The notes beneath the pieces are model-generated. The model worked only from the letters and a program-made list of their open reading frames with translations, was not told the origin of the DNA and did no database searches. Below, piece by piece: positions 7,043 through 16,165 of a stretch of 28,955 bases of DNA. Numbering within the stretch: the stretch's first letter is position 1; each line of letters begins with the position of its first letter. The stretch is taken from assembly GCA_050743265.1 (NCBI GenBank), contig JBOGEN010000184.1, positions 1 to 28,955 on the forward strand, written 5' to 3'. The DNA comes from JBOGEN01 sp050743265. Lineage in GTDB: Bacteria; Actinomycetota; Actinomycetes; JBOGEN01. A program made the position numbers and the translations under genes.

Positions 7043-8026
7043 ATGGCAGGCGGCAAAGGCGGTGGCCAGGGCGGCCGGGGCAACAAGGCAAGCAGCCACC
7101 GCAAGGGAGCGGCACTCGGCTCCGGCGGCCAGGGACGCCGGGCGCTGCGAGGCAAGGGGCCGACCCCCGCGGCTCGCCAACGCACCGGCCACCCGGCCCA
7201 GCGCAAGGCGGCCTCCGCCGCCCGCAAGGAGAAGAACGCCAGGTCTGCCCGACGTGCCGGTGGCGGCTCTGCCCCGGAGATGGTGGTGGGGCGCAACGCG
7301 GTCGTCGAGGCGATGCGCGCAGGCATCCCCTCCCGGACTCTCTACGTTGCGGAGCGGGTGGAGATGGACCAGCGCGTCCGGGAGTGCGTGCAGACCGCGG
7401 CCGACACCGGCCTCGCCCTGCTCGAGGTGCCCCGTACTGAGCTGGACCGCCTCACCGACGGCGCGCCCCACCAGGGGATCGCGCTGCAGGTCCCGCCGTA
7501 CGACTACGCGCATCCGGACGACCTGGTCGCCCGGGCCCGCGAGGCCGGCGCGACGCCGCTGCTTGTCGCGCTCGACGGGGTGACCGACCCGCGCAACCTC
7601 GGTGCGGTCGTCCGGTCGGTGGGCGCGTTCGGGGGGCACGGCGTCGTCGTCCCTGAGCGGCGTGCCGCGCGGATGACGGCCTCGGCGTGGAAGACGAGCG
7701 CCGGTGCGGCGGCGCGGGTCCCGGTGGCCCGGGCCACGAACCTGACGCGGGCGCTGCGCACGTACAAGGACGCGGGCCTCACGGTCGTCGGGCTCGCGGC
7801 CGGGGCCGCGACGGACGTCGAGGACCTGGAGATCGCGACGGAGCCGCTCGTCCTCGTCGTCGGGGCAGAGGGTCGTGGGCTGTCCCGGCTCGTGACCGAG
7901 ACGTGCGACCTGCTCGTCCGCATCCCGATCGTGAGCGCCGTCGAGTCGCTCAACGCGAGCGTCGCCGCGGGCGTGGCGCTGCACGAGGTGGCGCGCTTCC
8001 GCCGGCTGGCCCGGCAGGCAGGTTGA
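7043..8026 (+). CDS. rlmB: 23S rRNA (guanosine-2'-O-)-methyltransferase, TrmH/SpoU family
   Basis: SAM-dependent ribose methyltransferase of the SPOUT class. The 327 residues comprise a basic, Gly/Ala/Lys/Arg-rich N-terminal extension (about 1-78, likely disordered and RNA-binding), a substrate-binding domain starting MVVGRNAVVEAMRAG, and the knotted catalytic domain with motif 1 DGVTDPRNLGAVVRS, motif 2 LVLVVGAEGRGLS and motif 3 IPIVSAVESLNASVAAGVAL. GGAGGAG precedes ATG 7043 at good spacing. By family the target is a 23S rRNA guanosine such as G2251, but RlmB and related SpoU proteins cannot be separated by motifs alone. The position after cysS matches Rv3579c in mycobacteria. Confidence 0.9.
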   Translation: MAGGKGGGQGGRGNKASSHRKGAALGSGGQGRRALRGKGPTPAARQRTGHPAQRKAASAARKEKNARSARRAGGGSAPEMVVGRNAVVEAMRAGIPSRTLYVAERVEMDQRVRECVQTAADTGLALLEVPRTELDRLTDGAPHQGIALQVPPYDYAHPDDLVARAREAGATPLLVALDGVTDPRNLGAVVRSVGAFGGHGVVVPERRAARMTASAWKTSAGAAARVPVARATNLTRALRTYKDAGLTVVGLAAGAATDVEDLEIATEPLVLVVGAEGRGLSRLVTETCDLLVRIPIVSAVESLNASVAAGVALHEVARFRRLARQAG

Positions 8027-8054
8027 GCAGCCTGGGCCGGCAGGCAGGCTGAGC
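8011..8054. repeat. Direct repeat of the rlmB 3' end
   Basis: The 18-base segment CCGGCAGGCAGGTTGAGC at 8011-8028, containing the rlmB stop, recurs with one change at 8037-8054. The copy lies in the convergent gap before the DUF4032 gene, suggesting a local duplication. Confidence 0.7.
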
Positions 8055-8080
8055 CGCGCCGGCTGACCGCTGGCCCCCGT

Positions 8081-9361
8081 CTAGGCGCCCGGGTACGTCC
8101 CCGGATCCGCGGTCGGGTCGTACCGCTGGGTCGGGGTGCCGATCCGGGAGCCGAGGACGGCCTTCTCGTCGGGCTTGAACGGCAGCACGGTCTGTGCGTA
8201 CGACCTGGCTGCGTCCTCGAGCGGCACCTCGCGCCCCTCCGCCTCCGACAGGTACCAGCGGTGCTCGAGGATCTCGTGGAAGAGCTCGGCGGGCTCGCGC
8301 TTGCCGCGCAGCTTGGGCGGGATGGCCTGCACCGTCGCGTGGAACGCCTCCGCCAGCCAGCGGTGCGCGATGATCTCCTCGTCCAGGTCGGACGACTCGC
8401 CGCCAAGGGACGCGCGGAAGCAGTCGAGGTCGTTGAGCAGCCGCCGCGCCTGGTTCTCCTGGACGTCGAGACCGGTCAGCCTCATCAGCCGCCGGGAGTG
8501 GTGGCCGGCGTCGACGACCTTCGGCTGTACGACGACCTCGGATCCGGAGCCGTCGCTCTGCATGTGCAGCTCGGCCACGTCGAAGCCCAGCTCGTTGAGG
8601 CGCCGCAGCCGGGCGTCCACCCGCTCGCGCTCTCCGGAGGGCAGGGTCTCGGGTCGGGTCAGCTCCTCCCAGAGGCCCTCGTACCGCCGGACGACCTCGT
8701 GCGCCGTCGTCGCCGGGTCGACCGAGGGGTGCAGCAGCCCGCTGGCCTCGATGTCGAGCAGCTCGCCGAACACGTTCGTCTGCGCGATGTCGAGGTCGTG
8801 GTGGCGCTGCCCGGTGCTCGCGCGCGAGCCGTGCATCTCGCCGGTCTCGGCGTCCACCAGGTACGCGGCGAACGCGCCGGCGTCCCGCCGGAACAGCGTG
8901 TTCGACAGTGAGCAGTCCCCCCAGAAGAACCCGACGAGATGAAGCCGGACGAGGAGCACGGCCAGCGCGTCGAGCAGGCGGTTCAGCGTGTCGGGGCGCA
9001 GCGTCTGGCTGAACAGCGCCCGGTAGGGCAGCGAGTACTGCAGGTGCCGGGTGATGAGCGCGGGCTCGAGCGGCTCGCCGTCCGGGGCCGTCCGGCCCGA
9101 GATGACCGCCGCGGCCTCCACCGCGGGGACGTCCCGCCGCTCCAGCTCGCGGAGCAGGCGGTACTCCTTCTGGGCCAGGTCCTGGCTGACCTCCTTGACC
9201 GCGTACACCCGGTCGCCGAGCCGCACGAACCGGACGACGTGCCGGGAGATGCCGCGGGGAAGCGCGACCAGCTGATCCGCGGGCCAGCGCTCCAGCGGCG
9301 TCGACCACGGTAGGTCGAGCAGCGCCGGGTCGTCCGGCGCGGCGAGGATCTGAAGCGGCAC
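8081..9361 (-). CDS. DUF4032 / LPS-kinase-like protein
   Basis: A 426-residue actinobacterial protein with a kinase-like N-terminal half and a DUF4032 C-terminal half. Kinase-like elements are VYAVKEV (K56), the catalytic-loop-like FFWGDCSLSNTLF (D148, N153) and YLVDAETGE (D169 in place of DFG). The helical C-terminus includes DAGHHSRRLMRLTGLDVQENQARRLLNDLDCFR and LFHEILEHRWYLSEAEGREV. Substrate and activity are unknown; phosphotransfer is inferred from the fold. GTG 9361 is chosen because GGAGG lies 8 nt upstream; GTG 9367, two codons earlier, is only 2 nt from it. Both possible starts and the ribosome site sit inside a perfect 29-bp inverted repeat. It follows the ABC ATPase gene on the same strand. 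Confidence 0.85.
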   Translation of the reverse strand: MPLQILAAPDDPALLDLPWSTPLERWPADQLVALPRGISRHVVRFVRLGDRVYAVKEVSQDLAQKEYRLLRELERRDVPAVEAAAVISGRTAPDGEPLEPALITRHLQYSLPYRALFSQTLRPDTLNRLLDALAVLLVRLHLVGFFWGDCSLSNTLFRRDAGAFAAYLVDAETGEMHGSRASTGQRHHDLDIAQTNVFGELLDIEASGLLHPSVDPATTAHEVVRRYEGLWEELTRPETLPSGERERVDARLRRLNELGFDVAELHMQSDGSGSEVVVQPKVVDAGHHSRRLMRLTGLDVQENQARRLLNDLDCFRASLGGESSDLDEEIIAHRWLAEAFHATVQAIPPKLRGKREPAELFHEILEHRWYLSEAEGREVPLEDAARSYAQTVLPFKPDEKAVLGSRIGTPTQRYDPTADPGTYPGA

Positions 9362-9416
9362 CCGCACATCCTCCCCCGTGAGGGGCGGGGGGAGGATGTG
9401 CGGGTGCCGCTTCAGA
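9349..9416 (-). promoter_or_regulatory. Perfect 29-bp hairpin covering the DUF4032 ribosome site and start codon
   Basis: Bases 9349-9377 and 9388-9416 are exact reverse complements with a 10-nt loop. On the minus-strand transcript the upstream arm would pair with GGGGGAGGAT, both GTG candidates and the next codons, hiding the whole initiation region. There is no following T-run on either strand, so a simple terminator is less likely than a translational gate or a terminator fused to a gene start. Confidence 0.75.
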
Positions 9417-9427
9417 AACCCAGCGGG

Positions 9428-9464
9428 AGGTCGCGGCCGACCTGCCGACCAGCGGCCGGTCGGC
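9428..9464 (-). terminator. Two tandem hairpins after the ABC ATPase gene
   Basis: GCCGACC (9444-9450) pairs with GGTCGGC (9458-9464), and AGGTCG (9428-9433) with CGACCT (9438-9443). They begin 10 bases past the ATPase stop and precede the 29-bp hairpin. Without T-runs their terminator role is tentative. Confidence 0.45.
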
Positions 9465-9474
9465 GGCAGCGGCC

Positions 9475-10557
<1,083 letters not shown>

Positions 10558-10701
10558 GCGCTTTTCGTCCTTCCACCGGCAGGAACGTGCCGGACGGTCC
10601 GAGTGGAGGTCCGGGGACCCTACCCGTTCTGTGACAGACGCAACACCCCGGGTCTTGCGTCCCGCCTGGTCATGTCTGGTGGGGGATCGTCCTAGAAGCG
10701 C

Positions 10702-10750
10702 CAGAAAGGCGTTTCCATCGTCTGAAACGTGTTTCAGAAAGGCGTTTCAG
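10702..10750. promoter_or_regulatory. Cluster of LacI-type operators
   Basis: A perfect 16-bp palindrome CTGAAACGTGTTTCAG (10722-10737) is flanked by a 14-bp direct repeat CAGAAAGGCGTTTC at 10702-10715 and 10735-10748, 33 bp apart or about three helical turns. GAAAC-n-GTTTC symmetry is typical of LacI-family sites. The cluster is 23 bp before the lacI-type start and about 145 bp from the ABC ATPase start, so it could control both. Confidence 0.7.
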
Positions 10751-10758
10751 ACCTGCTG

Positions 10759-10764
10759 TACGGT
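10759..10764 (+). promoter_or_regulatory. Probable -10 of the lacI-type gene
   Basis: TACGGT lies 8 nt before ATG 10773, which lacks a ribosome site, so the transcript is probably leaderless or nearly so. The operator cluster covers the expected -35 zone, which predicts autorepression. Confidence 0.4.
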
Positions 10765-10772
10765 TTCGTGCC

Positions 10773-11834
10773 ATGACCCAGCCCCGCCTCGCCGACATCG
10801 CGGCCAAGGCCGGGGTGAGCGAGGCGACGGTGAGCCGGGTGCTCAACGCGCGCCCCGGGGTGGCCGAGGACACGCGCCAGGCCGTGCTCACGGCGCTCGA
10901 CGTGCTCGGGTACGAGCGGCCCGAACGTCTGCGCGTACGCCGGGCCGGCCTGGTCGGGCTCGTCCTGCCCGAGATGGACAACCCGATCTTCCCGGCGTTC
11001 GCCCAGGTCATCGAGACCGGGCTCGCCCAGCACGGGTTCACCCCGGTGCTGTGCACGCAGACGCCCGGTGGGCTGTCCGAGGACGACTACGTCGCGATGC
11101 TGCTCGAGCGGGGTGTGTCCGGCATCGTGTTCGTCTCCGGTCTGCACGCCGACACGCTGGCCGACCGCGAGCGCTACCGGCGGCTGGTGGCCCGCCCCTT
11201 GCCCGTCGTGTTCGTCAACGGTCCCGTGGACGGGCTGGACGCGCCGTTCGTGTCCAACGACGACGTGGCGTCCATGGAGCTCGCCGTCGCGCACCTCGCG
11301 TCCCTGGGCCACAGCCGCATCGGGCTCGCGGTGGGCCCGGTGCGGTACGTCCCCGTGGTGCGCAAGGTCGAGGGCTACCGACGGGGTGTCCGTGCACTAT
11401 GGGAGCAGGGCGTCCTGCCCGCGGCCGACAGCGTGGACGACCTCGTCGAGTACTCCTTGTTCAGCGTCGAGGGCGGGCACGCGGCGGCCGACCGGCTGTT
11501 GGACCGTGGAACGACGGCGATCGCCTGCGGGTCGGACCTCATGGCCCTCGGCGCTGTCCGTGCGGTGCGGGCGCGCGGGCTCGACGTCCCGCGGGACGTG
11601 TCCGTGGTCGGGTACGACGACTCGCCGCTCGTGGCGTTCACCGATCCGCCGCTCACCACGGTGCGCCAGGCGGTGTCCGCGATGGGGCAGGCTGCCGTGC
11701 GCGCCCTGCTCGACGAGATCGCCGGCCGTCCGGGCCCTCGGGCCGAGTACGTGTTCCGGCCGGAGCTCGTCGTACGCGGGTCCACCGGGGCGGCACCCTC
11801 GGCACGTCCGCAGGCGGTCGAGCGCTGGGCGTAG
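10773..11834 (+). CDS. LacI-family transcriptional regulator
   Basis: A 353-residue sugar-responsive repressor. The N-terminal helix-turn-helix with hinge is PRLADIAAKAGVSEATVSRVLN (about 4-25), followed by the periplasmic-binding-protein-like domain beginning GLVGLVLPEMDNPIFPAFAQ. Sensor-domain landmarks are FVNGPVDGLDAPFVSNDD, HLASLGHSRIGLAVGP and VPRDVSVVGYDDSPLVAFTDPPLTTVRQ. It faces the sugar ABC ATPase gene across a gap with GAAAC/GTTTC palindromes, so it probably represses itself and perhaps that gene. The ligand is not predictable. Its stop is one base from the stop of a small convergent gene. Confidence 0.94.
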   Translation: MTQPRLADIAAKAGVSEATVSRVLNARPGVAEDTRQAVLTALDVLGYERPERLRVRRAGLVGLVLPEMDNPIFPAFAQVIETGLAQHGFTPVLCTQTPGGLSEDDYVAMLLERGVSGIVFVSGLHADTLADRERYRRLVARPLPVVFVNGPVDGLDAPFVSNDDVASMELAVAHLASLGHSRIGLAVGPVRYVPVVRKVEGYRRGVRALWEQGVLPAADSVDDLVEYSLFSVEGGHAAADRLLDRGTTAIACGSDLMALGAVRAVRARGLDVPRDVSVVGYDDSPLVAFTDPPLTTVRQAVSAMGQAAVRALLDEIAGRPGPRAEYVFRPELVVRGSTGAAPSARPQAVERWA

Positions 11835-11835
11835 G

Positions 11836-12024
11836 TCAGGCCCTTGGCTGACCTGGCTCCGCGTCCTCGTGTTCCTCCCAGTCCGCGAGCTCGGCGAGGA
11901 TGCGCTCGCTCTCGGCCAGCTCACGTTGTGCGAGGGATATCAGGTCGCGCAGCCCCGCCGCGCCGAACCGGTCACGGATGTGCGTGACTGCCCTCGCCAC
12001 CTCGGGGTGGGGCGCGTCTGCCAC
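11836..12024 (-). CDS. Small charged protein of unknown function
   Basis: A 62-residue protein I do not recognise. It is helical and charged, with SLAQRELAESERILAELADWEEHEDAE suggesting a short amphipathic or coiled-coil helix; there is no signal peptide or membrane segment. Start is GTG 12024 with GGCAGGA directly upstream and GGAAAGG a little further. Its stop lies one base beyond the lacI-type stop, a tidy convergent arrangement that supports it being a real gene, as does the biased third-position composition. The 217 bases upstream to pgm hold no other gene I can support. Confidence 0.6.
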   Translation of the reverse strand: MADAPHPEVARAVTHIRDRFGAAGLRDLISLAQRELAESERILAELADWEEHEDAEPGQPRA

Positions 12025-12241
12025 TCCTGCCGCCTTTCCCGCCGTAGGCGTGGGTGTGGTGCCGGGTCCGTCCCGGACGGGTCCGGACAGCGTGCCCCGT
12101 CGGCGTGCTCGTCATGCTGGCGACCCGTGGACAGGTCGTCCCGGCGACGGTCAGGGCACGAGGATGCCACGGCCGTGCAGGCGTCCCTGGTCGAGGTCGT
12201 CGACCGCGTCGCGGGGCAGAGCAGGTCGGCACGCCCGCCGC

Positions 12242-13888
12242 TCAGGCGCCTTCCAGGGCGGCCGATACGACCGCCTTCGCCTCGTCCTGGATGCGGGCCA
12301 GGTGGTCCGGGCCGGCGAACGACTCGGCGTACACCTTGTAGACGTCCTCGGTGCCGGACGGCCGAGCCGCGAACCAGCCGGTCTCGGTGGCGACCTTGAG
12401 CCCGCCGATGGGCGCCTTGTTACCGGGCGCCTCGGTGAGCACCGCGGTGATCGGGTCGCCGGCGAGGGTCGTCGCCGTCACCTGGTCGGGGGAGAGCCTC
12501 GCGAGTACGGCCTTCTGCTCCCGGGTTGCCACCGCGTCCACCCGGGCGTACGCGGGGTCGCCGTGGCGGGCCACCAGGTCGGCGTAGTGCTCGGACGGGC
12601 TCTTCTCGGTGACGGCGAGGATCTCCGAGGCCAGCAGCGCGAGCGTCAGCCCGTCCTTGTCGGTCGTCCACACGTGGCCGTTGCGCCGCAGGAAGGACGC
12701 CCCGGCGCTCTCCTCGCCGCCGAACGCGACCGAGCCGTCCAGCAGGCCGGGCACGAACCACTTGAACCCGACCGGGACCTCGACGAGGGCGCGGCCCAGG
12801 TCGGCCGTCACCCGGTCGATCATCGACGAGGACACCAGCGTCTTGCCCACGGCCGCGTCGGCGGGCCAGCCCTCCCGGTGGGCGAACAGGTAGGCGATGG
12901 CGACCGCGAGGAAGTGGTTCGGGTTCATCAGGCCCGCGTCCGGCGTGACGATGCCGTGCCGGTCGGCGTCGGCGTCGTTGCCGGTCGCGATGTCGTACGC
13001 CGCGCGCTGCGCGATGAGCGAGGCCATCGCGTACGGGGACGAGCAGTCCATCCGGATGCGCCCGTCCCAGTCGAGCGTCATGAACCGGAACGTGGGGTCG
13101 GTCAGCGGGTTCACCACGGTGAGCTCGAGCCCGTGCCGCTCGGCGATCTCGGACCAGTACGCGACGCTGGACCCGCCCAGCGGGTCGGCGCCCACCCGGA
13201 CGCCCGCCCGCCGGATGGCCTCCAGGTCGACCACGTGCGGAAGGTCGTCCACGTACGTGCCGAGGAAGTCGTACCGTCCGGTCGACCCGGCGGACAGGGC
13301 CCGCGCGTAGGGCACCCGGCGTGCGCCGTCGAGGTCGGCTGCGAGCAGTGCGTTCGCCCGGTCCTGGATCCAGCGGGTGACGTCGGAGCCTGCCGGGCCG
13401 CCGTTCGGCGGGTTGTACTTGAACCCGCCGTCGGCCGGCGGGTTGTGCGACGGGGTGACGACGACGCCGTCGGCCGTGCCGCGGTCGCCGGCTCGGTTGT
13501 GGGTGAGCACCGCGCGGGACAGCGCAGGCGTCGGCGTGTACCCGTCCCGCGAGTCGAGGAGCACCGGGACGTCGTTGGCCGCGAGCACCTCGAGTGCGCT
13601 GGCCAGGGCGGGCTCGGACAGGGCGTGCGTGTCCTTGGCGAGGTAGAGCGGGCCGTCGTGGCCCTGTGCCGCGCGGTAGTCGCAGATGGCCTGGCTCGTG
13701 GCCACGATGTGCGCCTCGTTGAACGCCGCGTCGAACGAGGACCCACGGTGGCCGGACGTCCCGAACGTGACCCGCTGCGCGGGGTCGGACGGATCCGGCC
13801 GCAGCGTGTAGTACGCGGTGACCAGCCGAGGGACGTCGACGAGGTCCTCGGGAGCGGCGGGCTCGCCGGCACGGGGGTGGACGGTCAC
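12242..13888 (-). CDS. pgm: Phosphoglucomutase (alpha-D-glucose phosphate-specific)
   Basis: Interconverts glucose 1-phosphate and glucose 6-phosphate, linking glycolysis with the ADP-glucose made by the nearby glgC product. At 548 residues it has the usual length. The phosphoserine loop is TPSHNPP (S147), metal-binding loop GNDADADRHG (D305, D307, D309), sugar-binding loop GGEESAG (390-396) and phosphate-binding loop RPSGTEDVYKVYAES (from 509). GTG 13888 is chosen because GGAGG lies 4 nt upstream and the conserved N-terminus (GTSGHRG at 43-49) falls where expected; the frame is open much further but that part is antisense to the SNase-like gene. Confidence 0.96.
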   Translation of the reverse strand: MTVHPRAGEPAAPEDLVDVPRLVTAYYTLRPDPSDPAQRVTFGTSGHRGSSFDAAFNEAHIVATSQAICDYRAAQGHDGPLYLAKDTHALSEPALASALEVLAANDVPVLLDSRDGYTPTPALSRAVLTHNRAGDRGTADGVVVTPSHNPPADGGFKYNPPNGGPAGSDVTRWIQDRANALLAADLDGARRVPYARALSAGSTGRYDFLGTYVDDLPHVVDLEAIRRAGVRVGADPLGGSSVAYWSEIAERHGLELTVVNPLTDPTFRFMTLDWDGRIRMDCSSPYAMASLIAQRAAYDIATGNDADADRHGIVTPDAGLMNPNHFLAVAIAYLFAHREGWPADAAVGKTLVSSSMIDRVTADLGRALVEVPVGFKWFVPGLLDGSVAFGGEESAGASFLRRNGHVWTTDKDGLTLALLASEILAVTEKSPSEHYADLVARHGDPAYARVDAVATREQKAVLARLSPDQVTATTLAGDPITAVLTEAPGNKAPIGGLKVATETGWFAARPSGTEDVYKVYAESFAGPDHLARIQDEAKAVVSAALEGA

Positions 13889-13976
13889 GGGGCCTCCTGC
13901 TCGGGTGCTCTCCCGCAGCACGGTAGGCCCCGCGCGTGAGCGCCGCGGCAGGCCGGCGCTCCCGCCGCGGCTCGGC

Positions 13977-14005
13977 CGGCGGGTCAGTCGGCGGGTCAGT
14001 CGGCG
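13977..14005. repeat. 12-bp tandem duplication at the SNase-gene end
   Basis: CGGCGGGTCAGT is repeated exactly at 13977-13988 and 13989-14000, with a partial third copy. The first copy in the direction of transcription carries the stop codon, so the duplication gives a second in-frame stop downstream. Confidence 0.65.
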
Positions 14006-14934
14006 AGGGCCTCCTCGGCCGAGTCGAAGAGGCCGTCCGGCCCGTCCACGACGATCTCGGGTGTCTGGTCGCCGGGAGCGCCGAACAGCTTCAGTGTCCC
14101 GCGGACGTACGCGTAGCCGCGGAGCGGACGCGTCACCGTCGCCCCGTCGCTGACTCCGAGGTACCGGTCCTCGAGCAGATGCACGAGCTTCTGCCCCTTG
14201 GACGACTCGATGTCCGGGACGAAGACCTTGAAGGGCTGAGCAACCGAGCCGATGTCGATGATCGCCTTGCGCGACCCGAGCCGCCGGAGCTCGCGCAGCT
14301 CGGTGAACACGACGGCCTCGCCGCCCGCCCCGGCGCGGCGGGTCAGCTCGGCGAAGTGCAGCCTCGAGTCGAGGACGTCGATCCCCTCCCCGCGTGCGCG
14401 GCGGTAGTCGTCGACGATCGAGGCTCGCAGCGCCCACCACGACGTGAGGTCCGGGTACTCCCGGGTGACCGACCCGTTGTGCTTGAGCTGGTCCCAGACG
14501 CCGAGGTGCTCGCCGATCGCGGCGCGCTCGGCCTGCGTGTAGCGCCGGTGGTGCTCGACGAAGCGGGCGTTGCCGTACTTGCAGAAGTACGGGCTGTAGC
14601 CCTGCCGGATCGTGTCCTCGACGAAGTCGTCGTCCTCGACGTGGAGGTACGCGAGCAGCCGCCCGAAGTTGTCGCGGTAGCGCTGCAGGCAGACCTCGGC
14701 GGGCTCGTCCCCCTCGAACTCCAGCGTGACCACCCGGCCGTTCTTGAGCACGGACTTGGCGTGGTCCGAGGCCTTCTTGCCCAACGGGGTCACCGGCTTG
14801 CCCCCACCGGCCAGCGACTCCTCCGTGTCCAGGCAGGAGATGCGGACGCTCTCGGACTTCTCGCCGATCATCACCCGGACGGTGTCCCCGTCCACCGCGC
14901 GGTCGACCGGGACTTCGATCTTGGTGCCGGACAT
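13996..14934 (-). CDS. Staphylococcal-nuclease-like (TNase) protein with extra C-terminal domain
   Basis: The first ~125 of 312 residues match the SNase OB-fold: VDGDTVRV (D15, D17), RISCLDTEES (R31, D36, T37, E39) and NFGRLLAYLHVEDDDFVEDTIRQGYS (R92). These align with the calcium and catalytic residues D19, D21, R35, D40, T41, E43 and R87 of staphylococcal nuclease, so activity is likely. The remaining ~185 residues (YPDLTSWWALRASIVDDYRRARG onward, with FKVFVPDIESSKGQKLVHLLEDRYLG) form a second domain I do not recognise. There is no signal peptide, unlike the secreted nucleases, so it probably acts inside the cell. GGGGGAGG precedes ATG 14934. Role unknown. Confidence 0.82.
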   Translation of the reverse strand: MSGTKIEVPVDRAVDGDTVRVMIGEKSESVRISCLDTEESLAGGGKPVTPLGKKASDHAKSVLKNGRVVTLEFEGDEPAEVCLQRYRDNFGRLLAYLHVEDDDFVEDTIRQGYSPYFCKYGNARFVEHHRRYTQAERAAIGEHLGVWDQLKHNGSVTREYPDLTSWWALRASIVDDYRRARGEGIDVLDSRLHFAELTRRAGAGGEAVVFTELRELRRLGSRKAIIDIGSVAQPFKVFVPDIESSKGQKLVHLLEDRYLGVSDGATVTRPLRGYAYVRGTLKLFGAPGDQTPEIVVDGPDGLFDSAEEALAD

Positions 14935-15006
14935 GCGACCTCCCCCTGGCCTGTGTCTGCCCTGGTGGGAGACAGTCTCCGCCGGTTACAGGTCGCTGTC
15001 AGGGAG

Positions 15007-16158
15007 TTAGGTCACCGAGTGGTACACCTCGACGGTGGCGCGCGCGGCGGCATCCCAGCCGAACTCCTCCACGACGCGCTCGCGGCCCGTGTGCCCCATC
15101 GCCTCGGCGCGTGCCGGGTCGGCCAGCAGGGTGTTCACCCGGTCGGCCAGTGCGTGCTCGAAGTGCCGGGGCCGCGTCTCGTCGTACGGGACGAGGAGGC
15201 CGGTCTCGCCGTCGTCCACGACCTCGGGGATGCCCCCGACCGCGCTGGCCACGACCGGGGTCCCGCACGCCATCGCCTCGAGGTTGACGATGCCCAGCGG
15301 CTCGTACACCGACGGGCAGACGAACAGGGTCGCGTGGGTGAGCAGCTGGACGACGTCCGCCCGCGGCAGCATCTCCTCGACCCAGACGACCCCCTCCCGC
15401 TCGGCCTTCAGCTCCGCCACGGCCGCTGCGGTACGCCGGGCCAGGTCCTCCGTGTCCGGCGCGCCCGCACACAGCACCAGCTGGGCGGACGGGTCGAACT
15501 CGTGGGCAGCGGCGAGCAGGTGCTCCACGCCCTTCTGGCGGGTGACCCGGCCGACGAACACCACCGAGGGACGGGACGGGTCGACGCCCAGACGCTCCAG
15601 CACGTCCGTCTCGGGTACCGGCCGGTACAGGTCGGTGTCGATCCCGTTGCGCACCACGTGCACCCGGGACGGGTCCAGCGCTGGGTAGCAGTCGAGCACG
15701 TCCGCGCGCATGCCGTCGGAGACGGCGATCACCGCGTCCGCTGCCTCGTATGCCGTCCGCTCCACCCAGGACGACACCGCGAACCCCCCGCCGAGCTGCT
15801 CGGCCTTCCAGGGGCGGCGCGGCTCCAGCGAGTGCGCGGTGACCACGTGCGGCACGCCGTGCATGAGCTTCGCGAGGTGGCCGGCCATGTTCGCGTACCA
15901 GGTGTGGGAGTGCACCAGGTCGGCGCCCTCGACCGCCTGGGCCATGGCGAGGTCGACGCCGAGCGTCCGGAGTGCGGCGTTCGCCCCGTCCAGGGTGCTC
16001 GGGGGCTGGTGGCCCGTCGCGTCAGGTCGGGGCTTCCCGAAGCAGTGGACGTCCACGTCGACGAGCCGGCGCAGCTCGGGGACGAGGAAGTCCACGTGCA
16101 CCCCCGCGCCGCCGTAGAGGTCGGGGGGCCACTCCCTGGTGAGGACTGCCGCGCGCAT
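15007..16158 (-). CDS. glgM: GlgA-type GT4 glycosyltransferase, probably maltose-1-phosphate synthase GlgM
   Basis: A 383-residue GT-B enzyme using ADP-glucose. Donor and acceptor features are the N-terminal WPPDLYGGAGVHVDFL loop, HSHTWYANMAGHLAK, GIDTDLYRPV, FVGRVTRQKGVEHLL and the EPLGIVNLEAMACGTPVVAS motif with the E-x7-E pair. It resembles the actinobacterial protein first annotated as glycogen synthase but shown in mycobacteria (Rv1212c) to transfer glucose from ADP-glucose to glucose 1-phosphate, making maltose 1-phosphate for GlgE. Divergence from glgC matches Rv1212c-Rv1213. The gene symbol rests on this synteny; plain glycogen synthase is the alternative. Only 23 bases separate it from glgC. 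Confidence 0.9.
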   Translation of the reverse strand: MRAAVLTREWPPDLYGGAGVHVDFLVPELRRLVDVDVHCFGKPRPDATGHQPPSTLDGANAALRTLGVDLAMAQAVEGADLVHSHTWYANMAGHLAKLMHGVPHVVTAHSLEPRRPWKAEQLGGGFAVSSWVERTAYEAADAVIAVSDGMRADVLDCYPALDPSRVHVVRNGIDTDLYRPVPETDVLERLGVDPSRPSVVFVGRVTRQKGVEHLLAAAHEFDPSAQLVLCAGAPDTEDLARRTAAAVAELKAEREGVVWVEEMLPRADVVQLLTHATLFVCPSVYEPLGIVNLEAMACGTPVVASAVGGIPEVVDDGETGLLVPYDETRPRHFEHALADRVNTLLADPARAEAMGHTGRERVVEEFGWDAAARATVEVYHSVT

Positions 16159-16165
16159 GGGGCAC

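Noticed and set aside
13889..14440. N-terminal extension of phosphoglucomutase
   Set aside because: It is antisense to the SNase-like gene, which has a complete active site; GGAGG before GTG 13888 sets the real start.
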